The notes under the pieces were generated by a model that was given only the letters and a program-made list of their open reading frames with translations, was not told the DNA's origin and made no database searches. From a bacterium (GTDB lineage Bacteria; Actinomycetota; Acidimicrobiia; Acidimicrobiales; Bin134), in contig JAPPAP010000001.1 of the NCBI GenBank assembly GCA_026705465.1, forward strand, positions 1 through 64,000: a stretch of 64,000 nt of DNA. Direction: 5' to 3'. Shown piece after piece: positions 16,710 through 24,500 of this stretch. Made by a program: the position numbers and the translations under genes. Within the stretch, counting starts at the first letter, position 1; each line of letters begins with the position of its first letter.

Positions 16710-18775
16710 CTCTGCTCCTGCATCTGATTTCGTTGGCGGCCCGTCCGTCGCCGTTTGGGTCCGGCAGTCTCGCTATCGGCTGTCGACCTCGGGGGCAAAT
16801 CCACCGCCTGCTCCAAGTGGGGGGTGGGGGCGGTTTCATGGGGCAGCGACATGGCGGCCACGAATAGCTCCTGGAAGCGGGCCTCGGTGGCGGTCTCGAT
16901 CTTGACCACCTCCCGGGCGGCGCGCTCGACCTCGGCTCGCTGCGATCCCGACACCAGCATCCGGGCCGCGCCCGCTCCCGAGGCGTTGCCCACTCCCTTG
17001 ACTCCTTCCACGGGCCCGTCGGGCACCAGGCCCAGCACCATGGCGTGGACCGGGCTGATATGGGCGCCGAACGCTCCGGCCAGCCGCACATCAGCAACGT
17101 CGGCGATCCCGGCGTGCTCAGCCAGCAGGTCGATACCAGCCCGCAGCGCTGCCTTGGCCAACTGCACTGCTCTTACGTCGTTCTGCGTCACCGACAGCGG
17201 AACCGGCTGGTCTTGGAGCACATAGGAGTACGTCCTCCCGTCGGCGATGATCCGGGGGCTGCGCTCGGCCAACTCGCCGACGATGACGCCCCGGTGATCG
17301 ATGATCCCGACCAGGAACATCTCCGCGATCACCTCGATGATTCCCGAACCGCACAGCCCGGACACCTCCAGCGAGCCCAGCGCAGCCTCAAAGCCGGGAT
17401 CGTCGGACCACAGATCGCAGCCGATCACCTTGAACCGTGGCTCCAGCGTGGTGGGGTCGATCCGCACCCCTTCGATTGCCCCGGCGGTGGCCCGCTGCCC
17501 GCAGCTGATTTGCGCGCCTTCGAATGCCGGCCCGGTGGGACTCGATGCGGCCCACACCTTCTGGTTGTCGCCCAACACGATCTCCGCGTTGGTGCCCACA
17601 TCCACCAGAAGCTGCGGTCGGGTGGATCGGTGCGGCCCCTCGGCCAGCATGGCGGCGGCCGCGTCGGCCCCCACGTGACCGGCGATGCACGGACCCACAT
17701 AGAGGGATGCGCCGGGCAGGTCGACATCGATGTCGACGGCGTCGGCCCATACTCCATCGCGCACCGCCAGGGTGAACGGGGCGGCGCCCAGCGGGGTCGG
17801 GTCGATGCCCAGCACCAGGTGGTGCATGATCGGGTTTCCCACTACTACGAGGTCGCAGACGTCCACCCGGTCGATGACAGCGGCCTCGCAGAGTTCGCCG
17901 ATCACCTCGTCGATTGCTGTACGCACCGCTCTGGTCAGCTCAGCGGTGCCGCCGGGGTTCAACATGGCATACGACACCCGGCTCATCAGGTCCTCGCCGA
18001 ACCGGATCTGCGGGTTCATGCGCCCTGCGGTGGCAACTACCTCTCCGGAAGCCAGATCCAGCAGGTAGCCGGCCACGGTGGTGGAGCCCACATCCACCGC
18101 CACGCCGAATTCCGCATCGGAATAGCCCGGCCGCACAGTAAGGACTCGCCGCTCAACTACCTCGCCGTCTTCGCTTTGCTCGGGGTATCGCCGCCGGGTG
18201 TGGACCACGGCGGTGACCGCCCCGTTTCCCTCCGCGATCGCCGACGACAAGGCGGCCAACGCGGCGGCGGGAACTTCAACGTCGGACAGGTCCCAGTCGT
18301 CGGCCAATGAGCGCACCAGACGTTCGGCATCGGAGATCTCGTCGCCGAGTACGGCGGTGGCCATCTCCAGGTAGTGCAGGGTCACCACCGGGTCGACGGT
18401 GATCGCACCCAGGTCGACGGCCTTTCGCACCACCGGGCTGTGGACCTGGCTTTGGGCGGGGACATCGATGACCACGTCGCCCAGCACCGCGGCCTGACAG
18501 CTCAGCCGATGACCTGCTTCCAGCGGACGCCGGCCTCTGTAGTCGAGCTCGGTGGGACCGGGAACCGACAACGCACCCTCTGTGCTGGTCAGCCCCCACT
18601 TGGCGAACTGGCCGGTGCTGGGGGCCACCTGGCAGCGGCCGCAAAGCCCCCGGCCCCCGCATACCGAGTCGATGTCCACCCCCGCGGCACGGGCTGCGTC
18701 GAGCACCGCCGATCCTTCCGGGGCGGAAACCACGATTCCGCTGGGCGTGAACACCACGCGGTGTTCGACGGTCAT
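16706..18775 (-). CDS. Corrinoid activation ATPase with N-terminal [2Fe-2S] domain (RACE/DUF4445 type)
   Basis: 689 residues from the ATG at 18775, which overlaps the upstream stop as ATGA. The N-terminal ferredoxin domain has Cys39, Cys45, Cys48 and Cys93 (CGGRGLCGRC ... LSCQAA). A linker and an ASKHA-type ATPase domain follow: AVDVGSTTVAGYLLDL near 225, VVVGNPIMHHLVLG, LLVDVGTNAEIVLG and SGLCGSGIIEVIAEMF. Such proteins use ATP to re-reduce Co(II) corrinoid to Co(I) after accidental oxidation. It belongs with the corrinoid protein and both methyltransferases of this operon. Confidence 0.9.
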   Translation of the reverse strand: MTVEHRVVFTPSGIVVSAPEGSAVLDAARAAGVDIDSVCGGRGLCGRCQVAPSTGQFAKWGLTSTEGALSVPGPTELDYRGRRPLEAGHRLSCQAAVLGDVVIDVPAQSQVHSPVVRKAVDLGAITVDPVVTLHYLEMATAVLGDEISDAERLVRSLADDWDLSDVEVPAAALAALSSAIAEGNGAVTAVVHTRRRYPEQSEDGEVVERRVLTVRPGYSDAEFGVAVDVGSTTVAGYLLDLASGEVVATAGRMNPQIRFGEDLMSRVSYAMLNPGGTAELTRAVRTAIDEVIGELCEAAVIDRVDVCDLVVVGNPIMHHLVLGIDPTPLGAAPFTLAVRDGVWADAVDIDVDLPGASLYVGPCIAGHVGADAAAAMLAEGPHRSTRPQLLVDVGTNAEIVLGDNQKVWAASSPTGPAFEGAQISCGQRATAGAIEGVRIDPTTLEPRFKVIGCDLWSDDPGFEAALGSLEVSGLCGSGIIEVIAEMFLVGIIDHRGVIVGELAERSPRIIADGRTYSYVLQDQPVPLSVTQNDVRAVQLAKAALRAGIDLLAEHAGIADVADVRLAGAFGAHISPVHAMVLGLVPDGPVEGVKGVGNASGAGAARMLVSGSQRAEVERAAREVVKIETATEARFQELFVAAMSLPHETAPTPHLEQAVDLPPRSTADSETAGPKRRRTGRQRNQMQEQR

Positions 18776-19674
18776 ACTGCGGCCCGGCGACGTCCTCCTC
18801 GGCGGCGGGCCGCTCCCTCGCCGGCGGCGGTTGGATCCCGGTTCTCGGCAATCCACGCCATGCAGTCCTGGTCGTGGCCGGCCAGGACGTCGGCGGCCAT
18901 AACCGCTTGTTTCACCTCGGCGTGCAGCGGGTTCATGATGGCCGAGGTCATGCCCGCACCGACGGCCATGGCCAGAAACGTCCCGGTCACCGAGTGGCGG
19001 TTGGGCAGTCCGAAGCTCACGTTGCTGGCCCCGCAGGTGGTATTCACCTTGAGTTCCTCGCGGATGCGCCGAACCAGGCGGAACACTTGTTGGCCAGCGG
19101 TGCCCATGGCCCCGATCGGCATGACCAGGGGATCCACCACCACGTCGGAGTGGGGGATGCCATGGTCGGCGGCCCGCTCCACGATCTTGCGGGCCACCTC
19201 GAAGCGGACGTCAGGATCCTCGCTGATGCCGGTCTCGTCGTTAGAGATGGCCACCACCGCGGCGCTGTGACGGGCCACGAGCGGCAGCACTCGCTCCAGC
19301 ACCTCCTCTTCGCCGGTGACCGAATTGATCAGCGGCTTGCCGTCGTACACTGCGATGCCCGCCTCCAGTGCTTCGATGATTGACGAGTCGATGGACAGGG
19401 GCACGTCGGTCACCGACTGCACCAACTTGATGGCCCGGGCCAACAGGGCAGGCTCATCAGCCAGCGGAATGCCGGCGTTCACATCCAGCATGTGGGCGCC
19501 GGCGGCCACTTGGGCTAGGGCGTCGGCCTCCACCCGGCTGAAGTCGCCGACCTTCATCTCCTCGGTCAACAGCTTGCGGCCAGTGGGATTGATCCGCTCG
19601 CCGATCATCACGAACGGCCGGTCGAAGCCGATCACCACTTCCTTGGTGGCCGAGCTGAGCACGGTGTCGGTCAC
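18772..19674 (-). CDS. Methyltetrahydrofolate:corrinoid methyltransferase (pterin-binding, MtgA/AcsE-like)
   Basis: 300 residues from a GTG at 19674 that overlaps the previous stop (GTGA). The pterin-binding TIM barrel starts with MIGERINPTGRK near residue 23. It continues with GAHMLDVNAGIP, VPLSIDSS, PLINSVTG, VVDPLVMPIGAMGT, NTTCGASNVSFGLPNR and TSAIMNPLH, all in the order found in AcsE/MtgA. It would transfer the methyl group from methyl-Co(III) corrinoid protein to THF. The C-terminal ~25 residues are Arg/Ala rich and unlike the family. The methyl-THF made here is the expected substrate of the reductase at 8535-9419. Confidence 0.9.
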   Translation of the reverse strand: MTDTVLSSATKEVVIGFDRPFVMIGERINPTGRKLLTEEMKVGDFSRVEADALAQVAAGAHMLDVNAGIPLADEPALLARAIKLVQSVTDVPLSIDSSIIEALEAGIAVYDGKPLINSVTGEEEVLERVLPLVARHSAAVVAISNDETGISEDPDVRFEVARKIVERAADHGIPHSDVVVDPLVMPIGAMGTAGQQVFRLVRRIREELKVNTTCGASNVSFGLPNRHSVTGTFLAMAVGAGMTSAIMNPLHAEVKQAVMAADVLAGHDQDCMAWIAENRDPTAAGEGAARRRGGRRRAAV

Positions 19675-19994
19675 GTTGTTGCCTCCAGGGGACTCTCTAT
19701 TGCGCTTTCGGGATCCCAGCCGCCGGTGGCCACAAACTCGTCGAGGCGTTCCCGCGGAAATGCGGTCTCGAGTTCCTCGGCGGCCCTCAGGGCGGCGCCC
19801 TCGGGATCATCAGGATCGCCGGGAATGACTTTGCGGCGCCATTCGCCGACGTATTGTGATGCCTGGGTCTTGCCGGCCACCATGGCGGCCCGGTCGATAG
19901 CCCGTTGGAAGCGGCGGGGGAGGATGCGCTGGATCTTCGAAGATCCCGAGCCTGCGTTAACCTGAGCGGGGATGTCCCGCCAACAGATCACCAC
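19671..19994 (-). CDS. Small 'virulence factor' family protein of corrinoid operons
   Basis: About 107 residues from a GTG at 19994. The core VICWRDIPAQVNAG, RILPRRFQRAIDRAAM and QYVGEWRRK matches the Pfam family labelled virulence factor, which is often found inside methylamine and betaine corrinoid clusters. Its biochemical role is not established. The start is uncertain: there is no ATG, and the GTG follows a GGGGGAG stretch by 13 nt. It lies 29 bp after DUF1638 and overlaps the pterin-binding methyltransferase by 4 bp (GTGA), so it is clearly part of the operon. The longer open frame upstream only reads the DUF1638 gene out of frame. Confidence 0.75.
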   Translation of the reverse strand: MVICWRDIPAQVNAGSGSSKIQRILPRRFQRAIDRAAMVAGKTQASQYVGEWRRKVIPGDPDDPEGAALRAAEELETAFPRERLDEFVATGGWDPESAIESPLEATT

Positions 19995-20023
19995 TAGGTT
20001 GCCGTTACTCCCCCGCCGCCGAC

Positions 20024-20632
20024 TCACGCGGCTCGCTCCCGGATCTCTACCAGCGCATCGACCAAACCTCCATAGCCGGTGGCCACCTTCTCGAAGCGCA
20101 GCCCCAAGCGGTCGGCTGCCTGTTGGGCCAACCGATCCAGCTCGGGGTCGGACTCCTGAGACAGGTAGACCAGCCGGGTGTAGTTGTTGAAATAGACGTC
20201 TTGCAGCTCGGGGTGGTCCAGAATGCCCAGCCCCTCCAGAATCAGGCGCTCGAAGTGGCGCACCAGATAGCCGGTCAAATACAGCGTGCCCAGCTCTTGT
20301 TCCTGTAGCTGAGCGAAGGACTCGGTCCCGGCATAGAGCTCGTAGCAGTGGGGGCCGGGAAGGCGCTGCACTCCCTCTTCCTGGCACACCTTGTCGAGCA
20401 GGCCCCCGGTGCCGCAGTCGGCGTAGCCCACCAGGATGGTGCGGTAGCGACCTCGGGCGGCCCGCACTCGCTCTCGCACCGCCTCGGGGATCAGCTCGGG
20501 ACGGTTGTGCAGCTTGGCCGGCAGGCACTCCAGGTCGATAGGGGGGCTGCTTTCCTCGTGCTCGAACGACGCGATCAGGTGCCGCAGCTCCTTGGCCAGG
20601 GCCCCGCAGGCCACCACGAGCACCCGGTCCAT
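20024..20632 (-). CDS. DUF1638 family protein
   Basis: 202 residues from the ATG at 20632, 2 bp after the corrinoid gene stop. Conserved features are LVVACGALAKEL at the start, LPAKLHNRPELIPEAV, ILVGYADCGTGG, GPHCYELYAGTESF and LGTLYLTGYLVRHFE. Several Cys and His residues are conserved in this family and could bind a metal or corrinoid. Homologues are recurrent partners of MttB-type systems, but the function is unknown. Its place directly after the corrinoid protein suggests a role in cofactor loading or maintenance (inference). Confidence 0.85.
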   Translation of the reverse strand: MDRVLVVACGALAKELRHLIASFEHEESSPPIDLECLPAKLHNRPELIPEAVRERVRAARGRYRTILVGYADCGTGGLLDKVCQEEGVQRLPGPHCYELYAGTESFAQLQEQELGTLYLTGYLVRHFERLILEGLGILDHPELQDVYFNNYTRLVYLSQESDPELDRLAQQAADRLGLRFEKVATGYGGLVDALVEIRERAA

Positions 20633-20634
20633 GA

Positions 20635-21336
20635 TCAGCTCGCTGCTCGTCGGGCTGCAACCAGCTGCTTGGCGGTCTCGGCGGCCACCGCGGCGTCGCG
20701 GCAATAGGCGTCAGCGCCGATGGCCTCGCCGAACTCCTCATTGAGGGGCGCGCCGCCCACCAGCACGATGAAGTCCTCCCGCAGGCTCTTCTCTACCAGC
20801 GTGTCGATGACCACCTTCATGTAGGGCATGGTGGTGGTGAGCAACGCCGACATGCCCAGAATGTCGGGCTGGTGCTCGTCGAGGGCGGCAATGAACTCCT
20901 CCACGTCGGTGTTGATGCCCAGATCGGTTACCTCGAACCCGGCGCCTTCCAGCATCATCGCCACCAGGTTCTTGCCGATGTCGTGGATGTCGCCCTTCAC
21001 CGTGCCGATCACCACGCTGCCGATTGGCTCGGCCCCGGTTTCGGCCAATAGCGGGCGCAGGATGGCCATGCCCGCCTTCATGGCATTGGCGGCCAGCAGC
21101 ACCTCGGGCACGAACAAGATGCCGTCGCGGAAGTCGATGCCCACGATGCGCATCCCCTCCACCAGCGCCTCGTCAAGCACCTTGTCGGCACCCCAGCCCC
21201 GATTCAACAGGATTCTGGTGCCCTCGTCGATCTCCTCTGCCAGGCCGTCGTAGAGATCGTCGTGCATCTGCGCACAGAGGTCTTCGTCGTTCAGACTCGA
21301 CAGATCGATGTCGTCGATCTCGGGCGTGTCAGTCAT
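20635..21336 (-). CDS. Methyltransferase corrinoid (B12-binding) protein, MtbC/MtgC-like
   Basis: 233 residues. An N-terminal helical cap (ALVEGMRIVGIDFRDGILFVPEVLLAA, read in parts) precedes the B12-binding Rossmann domain. GDIHDIGKN has the cobalt ligand His118 in D-x-H-x2-G, with SALLTT near 165 and VGGAPLNEEFG near 196. It carries the methyl group between the MttB-family enzyme and the folate methyltransferase. It is the first gene of the operon; the predicted double operator ends 38 bp upstream of its ATG. A longer open frame upstream would run through the operator and was rejected. Confidence 0.93.
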   Translation of the reverse strand: MTDTPEIDDIDLSSLNDEDLCAQMHDDLYDGLAEEIDEGTRILLNRGWGADKVLDEALVEGMRIVGIDFRDGILFVPEVLLAANAMKAGMAILRPLLAETGAEPIGSVVIGTVKGDIHDIGKNLVAMMLEGAGFEVTDLGINTDVEEFIAALDEHQPDILGMSALLTTTMPYMKVVIDTLVEKSLREDFIVLVGGAPLNEEFGEAIGADAYCRDAAVAAETAKQLVAARRAAS

Positions 21337-21374
21337 TCGACACACTCCTTCTGTGGTGCTGGACCCCAGGGCGG

Positions 21375-21409
21375 GTTCCATACTGTGGACCAGTACCGCA
21401 ATGCGGAAC
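21375..21409 (-). promoter_or_regulatory. Tandem 17-bp palindromes, predicted IclR operator (copy C) of the corrinoid operon
   Basis: On the plus strand: GTTCCATACTGTGGACC at 21375-21391, one base, then GTACCGCAATGCGGAAC at 21393-21409. The reverse complement of the pair aligns with copy A at about 26 of 35 positions. Oriented with the corrinoid operon, the stronger unit is distal and the weaker is proximal, as at the other copies. Confidence 0.65.
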
Positions 21410-21520
21410 AGTGTCACTGTAGCACGATGAAATGGAGTCTGCCTGAGTTGTACCCCCCTGGGATGCGTCCGTTTATTTGGCGTTGAATCGCTACTTCTCG
21501 GCAAACAGTCTGGCGATGTG

Positions 21521-21540
21521 ATAGTATTCAGTACTATATT
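21521..21540 (+). promoter_or_regulatory. Palindrome and -10 element before the giant secreted protein
   Basis: ATAGTA-TTCAG-TACTAT at 21521-21537 is a perfect 6-bp inverted repeat. TATATT at 21535-21540 ends 6 nt before the GTG at 21547, the spacing expected for a leaderless actinobacterial transcript. No Shine-Dalgarno sequence is visible. The palindrome may be a repressor site overlapping the promoter. Confidence 0.45.
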
Positions 21541-21546
21541 GATGCG

Positions 21547-24500
21547 GTGCGCCCTGCACCGGCGCCGATTCTATTCGCCGCATACACCCTCCTGATCGCC
21601 GCACTGCTGCTGATTGACGCGGGTGAAAAAGCCGGAGCACAAGACGAACAGCCCGACGCCGTCGAGCCCCTCCAGAGCCATCCCCGGGTCCTGTCGATTG
21701 AGATGAGGCGCTACGACAAGCGTGATGGCCAGCCCTACGGCATTGGCGATGAGATCAACTTCACCATCAAGTTCAGCCACAACACCGGCTGCTCGGGCAA
21801 GGAGAATGCCGCCTCGTTCAATTTCGGGATCGACAGTGACACTGCGTTGACGTCGGTGCCGCTGAGGGGTTCCAACGTAAAAGGGTGGAAGGGCAAGCAG
21901 TGGTGGTTCGCATACGAGGTGGAGGAAGGTGACTTTGACTCCAACGGCATAGACATCCCCGCAGGCGATTTGGCATTGACCGGCGACGTGTCGACGAACG
22001 ATTGCAGGGTCATCGACAGGTCGGGGGCCTTGGATCAGGGGCCGCTGAGCGATCACCGAGTCGATGGCGTGCGGCCGGTTGTGAACGGCGCGCAGGTGGT
22101 ACACGGCTCGCTGAACCTCACCTTCGACGAAAACCTCGACGAGGGGTCGGTGCCCGCACCGGAGGCGTTCACGGTGACGGTCGACGGGATGGACCGGGCA
22201 GTGTCGCGCGTCATCGTCGACGGCCAGACCGTGATGCTGCTGTTGTCGTCCCCGGTGGCGGTGGGCGAGGAGGTCACCGTGGCCTATGCGGTGCCGAAGA
22301 AAAACCCGATCCAAGACCTGGCCCGAAACGACGCCGACGAGATCAACGAGCGCACCCTGACCCACAGCGCCGATGCCCCCGAAGTCCTGTCGGTGCGGTT
22401 TCTGACCGAGCCCGGCGACGACCGCACGTATCGAGCCGGCGACCTGATCGAGGTGCAGGTCCGGTTCAATGCGGTAGTGACGGTAAATGAGAGCGGGGGA
22501 ACGCCGAGCGTGCGCGTGGCGATCGCCCCGTGGACAAGGCAGGCGCTCTACGTCTCCGGTTCCAACACCCCGGAGCTGGTGTTCGCCTACGAAGTGCAGG
22601 CTGGCGACTTCGACGACGACGGCATCTGGATCAATCGCAACCGGCTCGATCTGAACGGCGGTTCCATCGCGGCGGGCTCTGTGGACGCCGATCTCGAACA
22701 CGGCCCAATATTGATCGGAGACAATCCGGTCATCAGGGTCGACGGTGTGTCGAATATCGCCGCGGCCACCACCGGACGGGAGACGGCCACCGTCTCAGCC
22801 ACGGTGCCCAAGTCGGGATCGGTTTACCTGCGCTATCGCCCGCGCGGGCAAAGGGAGTGGCAGGAAGGGCCACCAGCAAGCGCCAGCGCCCCGGGGACGG
22901 TCGAGATCGAGCTGTCGGGCTTGCTTCCCAACTCGGCCTACCAGATCCAGATGTCCCAGGACGAAAGTTTCGCTCTGGGCCTCTTTCCGCTGGAGTTCTC
23001 CAATCGACCGTCCGATCTGGACTTCGGGCTGCCAGGTGTCAACAAAGAGCCGCGGGGGATCTGGGGCAACGACGACACGCTGTGGATCTCCAACGATGGC
23101 TACCAACCCCACAACCAGGTGTTCGCCTACACCCGCTCCGACGAGTTGCGCAACTCGAGCCTGGACTTCGACGTCGATTCCGTGGGCAACGATAAGCCCC
23201 TCGGCATTTGGTCGGATGGCATTCGGATGTTCGTGGTCGACGGCGACGACTTCGAGGTGTATGCCTATCTGCTCTGCGACCGCTCCCACGATGCCGACCG
23301 CGATCTGACGTTGGCGGGCGACCATGGAGGGCCCAAGGGGATCTGGGGCAACGACGAGACGTTCTGGGTGTCGAGCGAAACAGAAAGTCGCCTCTTCGCC
23401 TATACCCGCTCCGATGGATCGCGGAATCCAGACCTCGACATCTACCTCGCCGACGCTGGCAACTCCGACGCGAGGGGCGTGTGGTCGGACGGCGACATCA
23501 TCTGGGTTGTCGACCGCGACGACCGCAAGGTCTACGCCTACCATCTCGCGTCCAAGGTCCGCCAGCCTCACCTCGACATCGCTCTGCACCGAAGCAACGA
23601 GGCAGCGGTGGGGCTGTGGGGTGATTCCGGCTTCCTCTACGTGGTGAACGGCGGCAAGGGCGGCAGGAAGGTCTTCGCCTACTACCTTCCCGAGCCCGAG
23701 CCCGGGCCTCAGGTGTCGGCCGTCACCCTGTCGGCGATTACCCCGGCCAGCGCTACCGCCACCGCATGGGTCTCCTATCACGGCGACACCGAGCGCACGA
23801 TCCACTTGCGCTATCGCCCCTATACGGTTGCGCAGTGGACCGTTGCGGCTAGCCAGCGCCCGGTGGCCAGCACGAAGTCCGCGCTCACGGGGTTGGGCGG
23901 GGTTCAGCGGCGACTGAGCTTCGGCGAGCGCGCGGTGGCCAGCGCGGAGTTCGTGCTCACGGGGTTGGGCAGTGAGCCGCGGTTCGTGGTGCAGGGGTCG
24001 TTCGACGGCACGTTCTCAGATGGCACTGAGCACACCGTCGAGTTGCTGCTGCGCCCGGCGGCCGATGATTTCCTGCTTGAGGCCGGCAACGACGCGGCGG
24101 TGGGCATCTGGTCGGACGGCGACACGTGGTGGGTGTTGAACGACGGGGGCGGCGGAAACGACCGGGTGTATGCCTACGACGCGGGCACCAAGGCGTACCG
24201 CGCCGAGAAGAGCTTCGACCTTGACGCCGCCAACACCGCGCCGCGGGGGGTCTTCGCTGATGCCGGCACTATGTGGATCGCCGACCGGGGCGACCGCGTC
24301 CACGGCTACGGCATTGCCGACGGGCCATCTTACGGCACTGCGGACCCCGCGGTCGGGGGCGAGCTGAGCACGGGCAACGGGCACCCGGCCGGGCTCTGGT
24401 CGGACGGTTCCACCATGTGGGTTGTCGGGCACGTACGCGAGCGGCTCTTCGCCTATGAGCTCGACGAGTCGGGCGCGGTCGGCGAGTGGGATCAGAGCGC

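Noticed and set aside
17045..18310. A 421-codon open frame antisense to the corrinoid activation protein
   Set aside because: Same reasoning: no family, no ribosome site, and the opposite strand has clear ferredoxin and ATPase motifs.
21337..21546. Cobalamin riboswitch upstream of the B12-dependent operon
   Set aside because: The gap to the first gene is short and filled by the tandem palindromes; no B12-box-like sequence was recognised.
23841..23990. Internal duplication in the giant secreted protein (repeated RPVAST/RAVASAEFVLTGLG segments)
   Set aside because: It is a short local duplication within one FN3-like module and does not change the domain layout; noted only.
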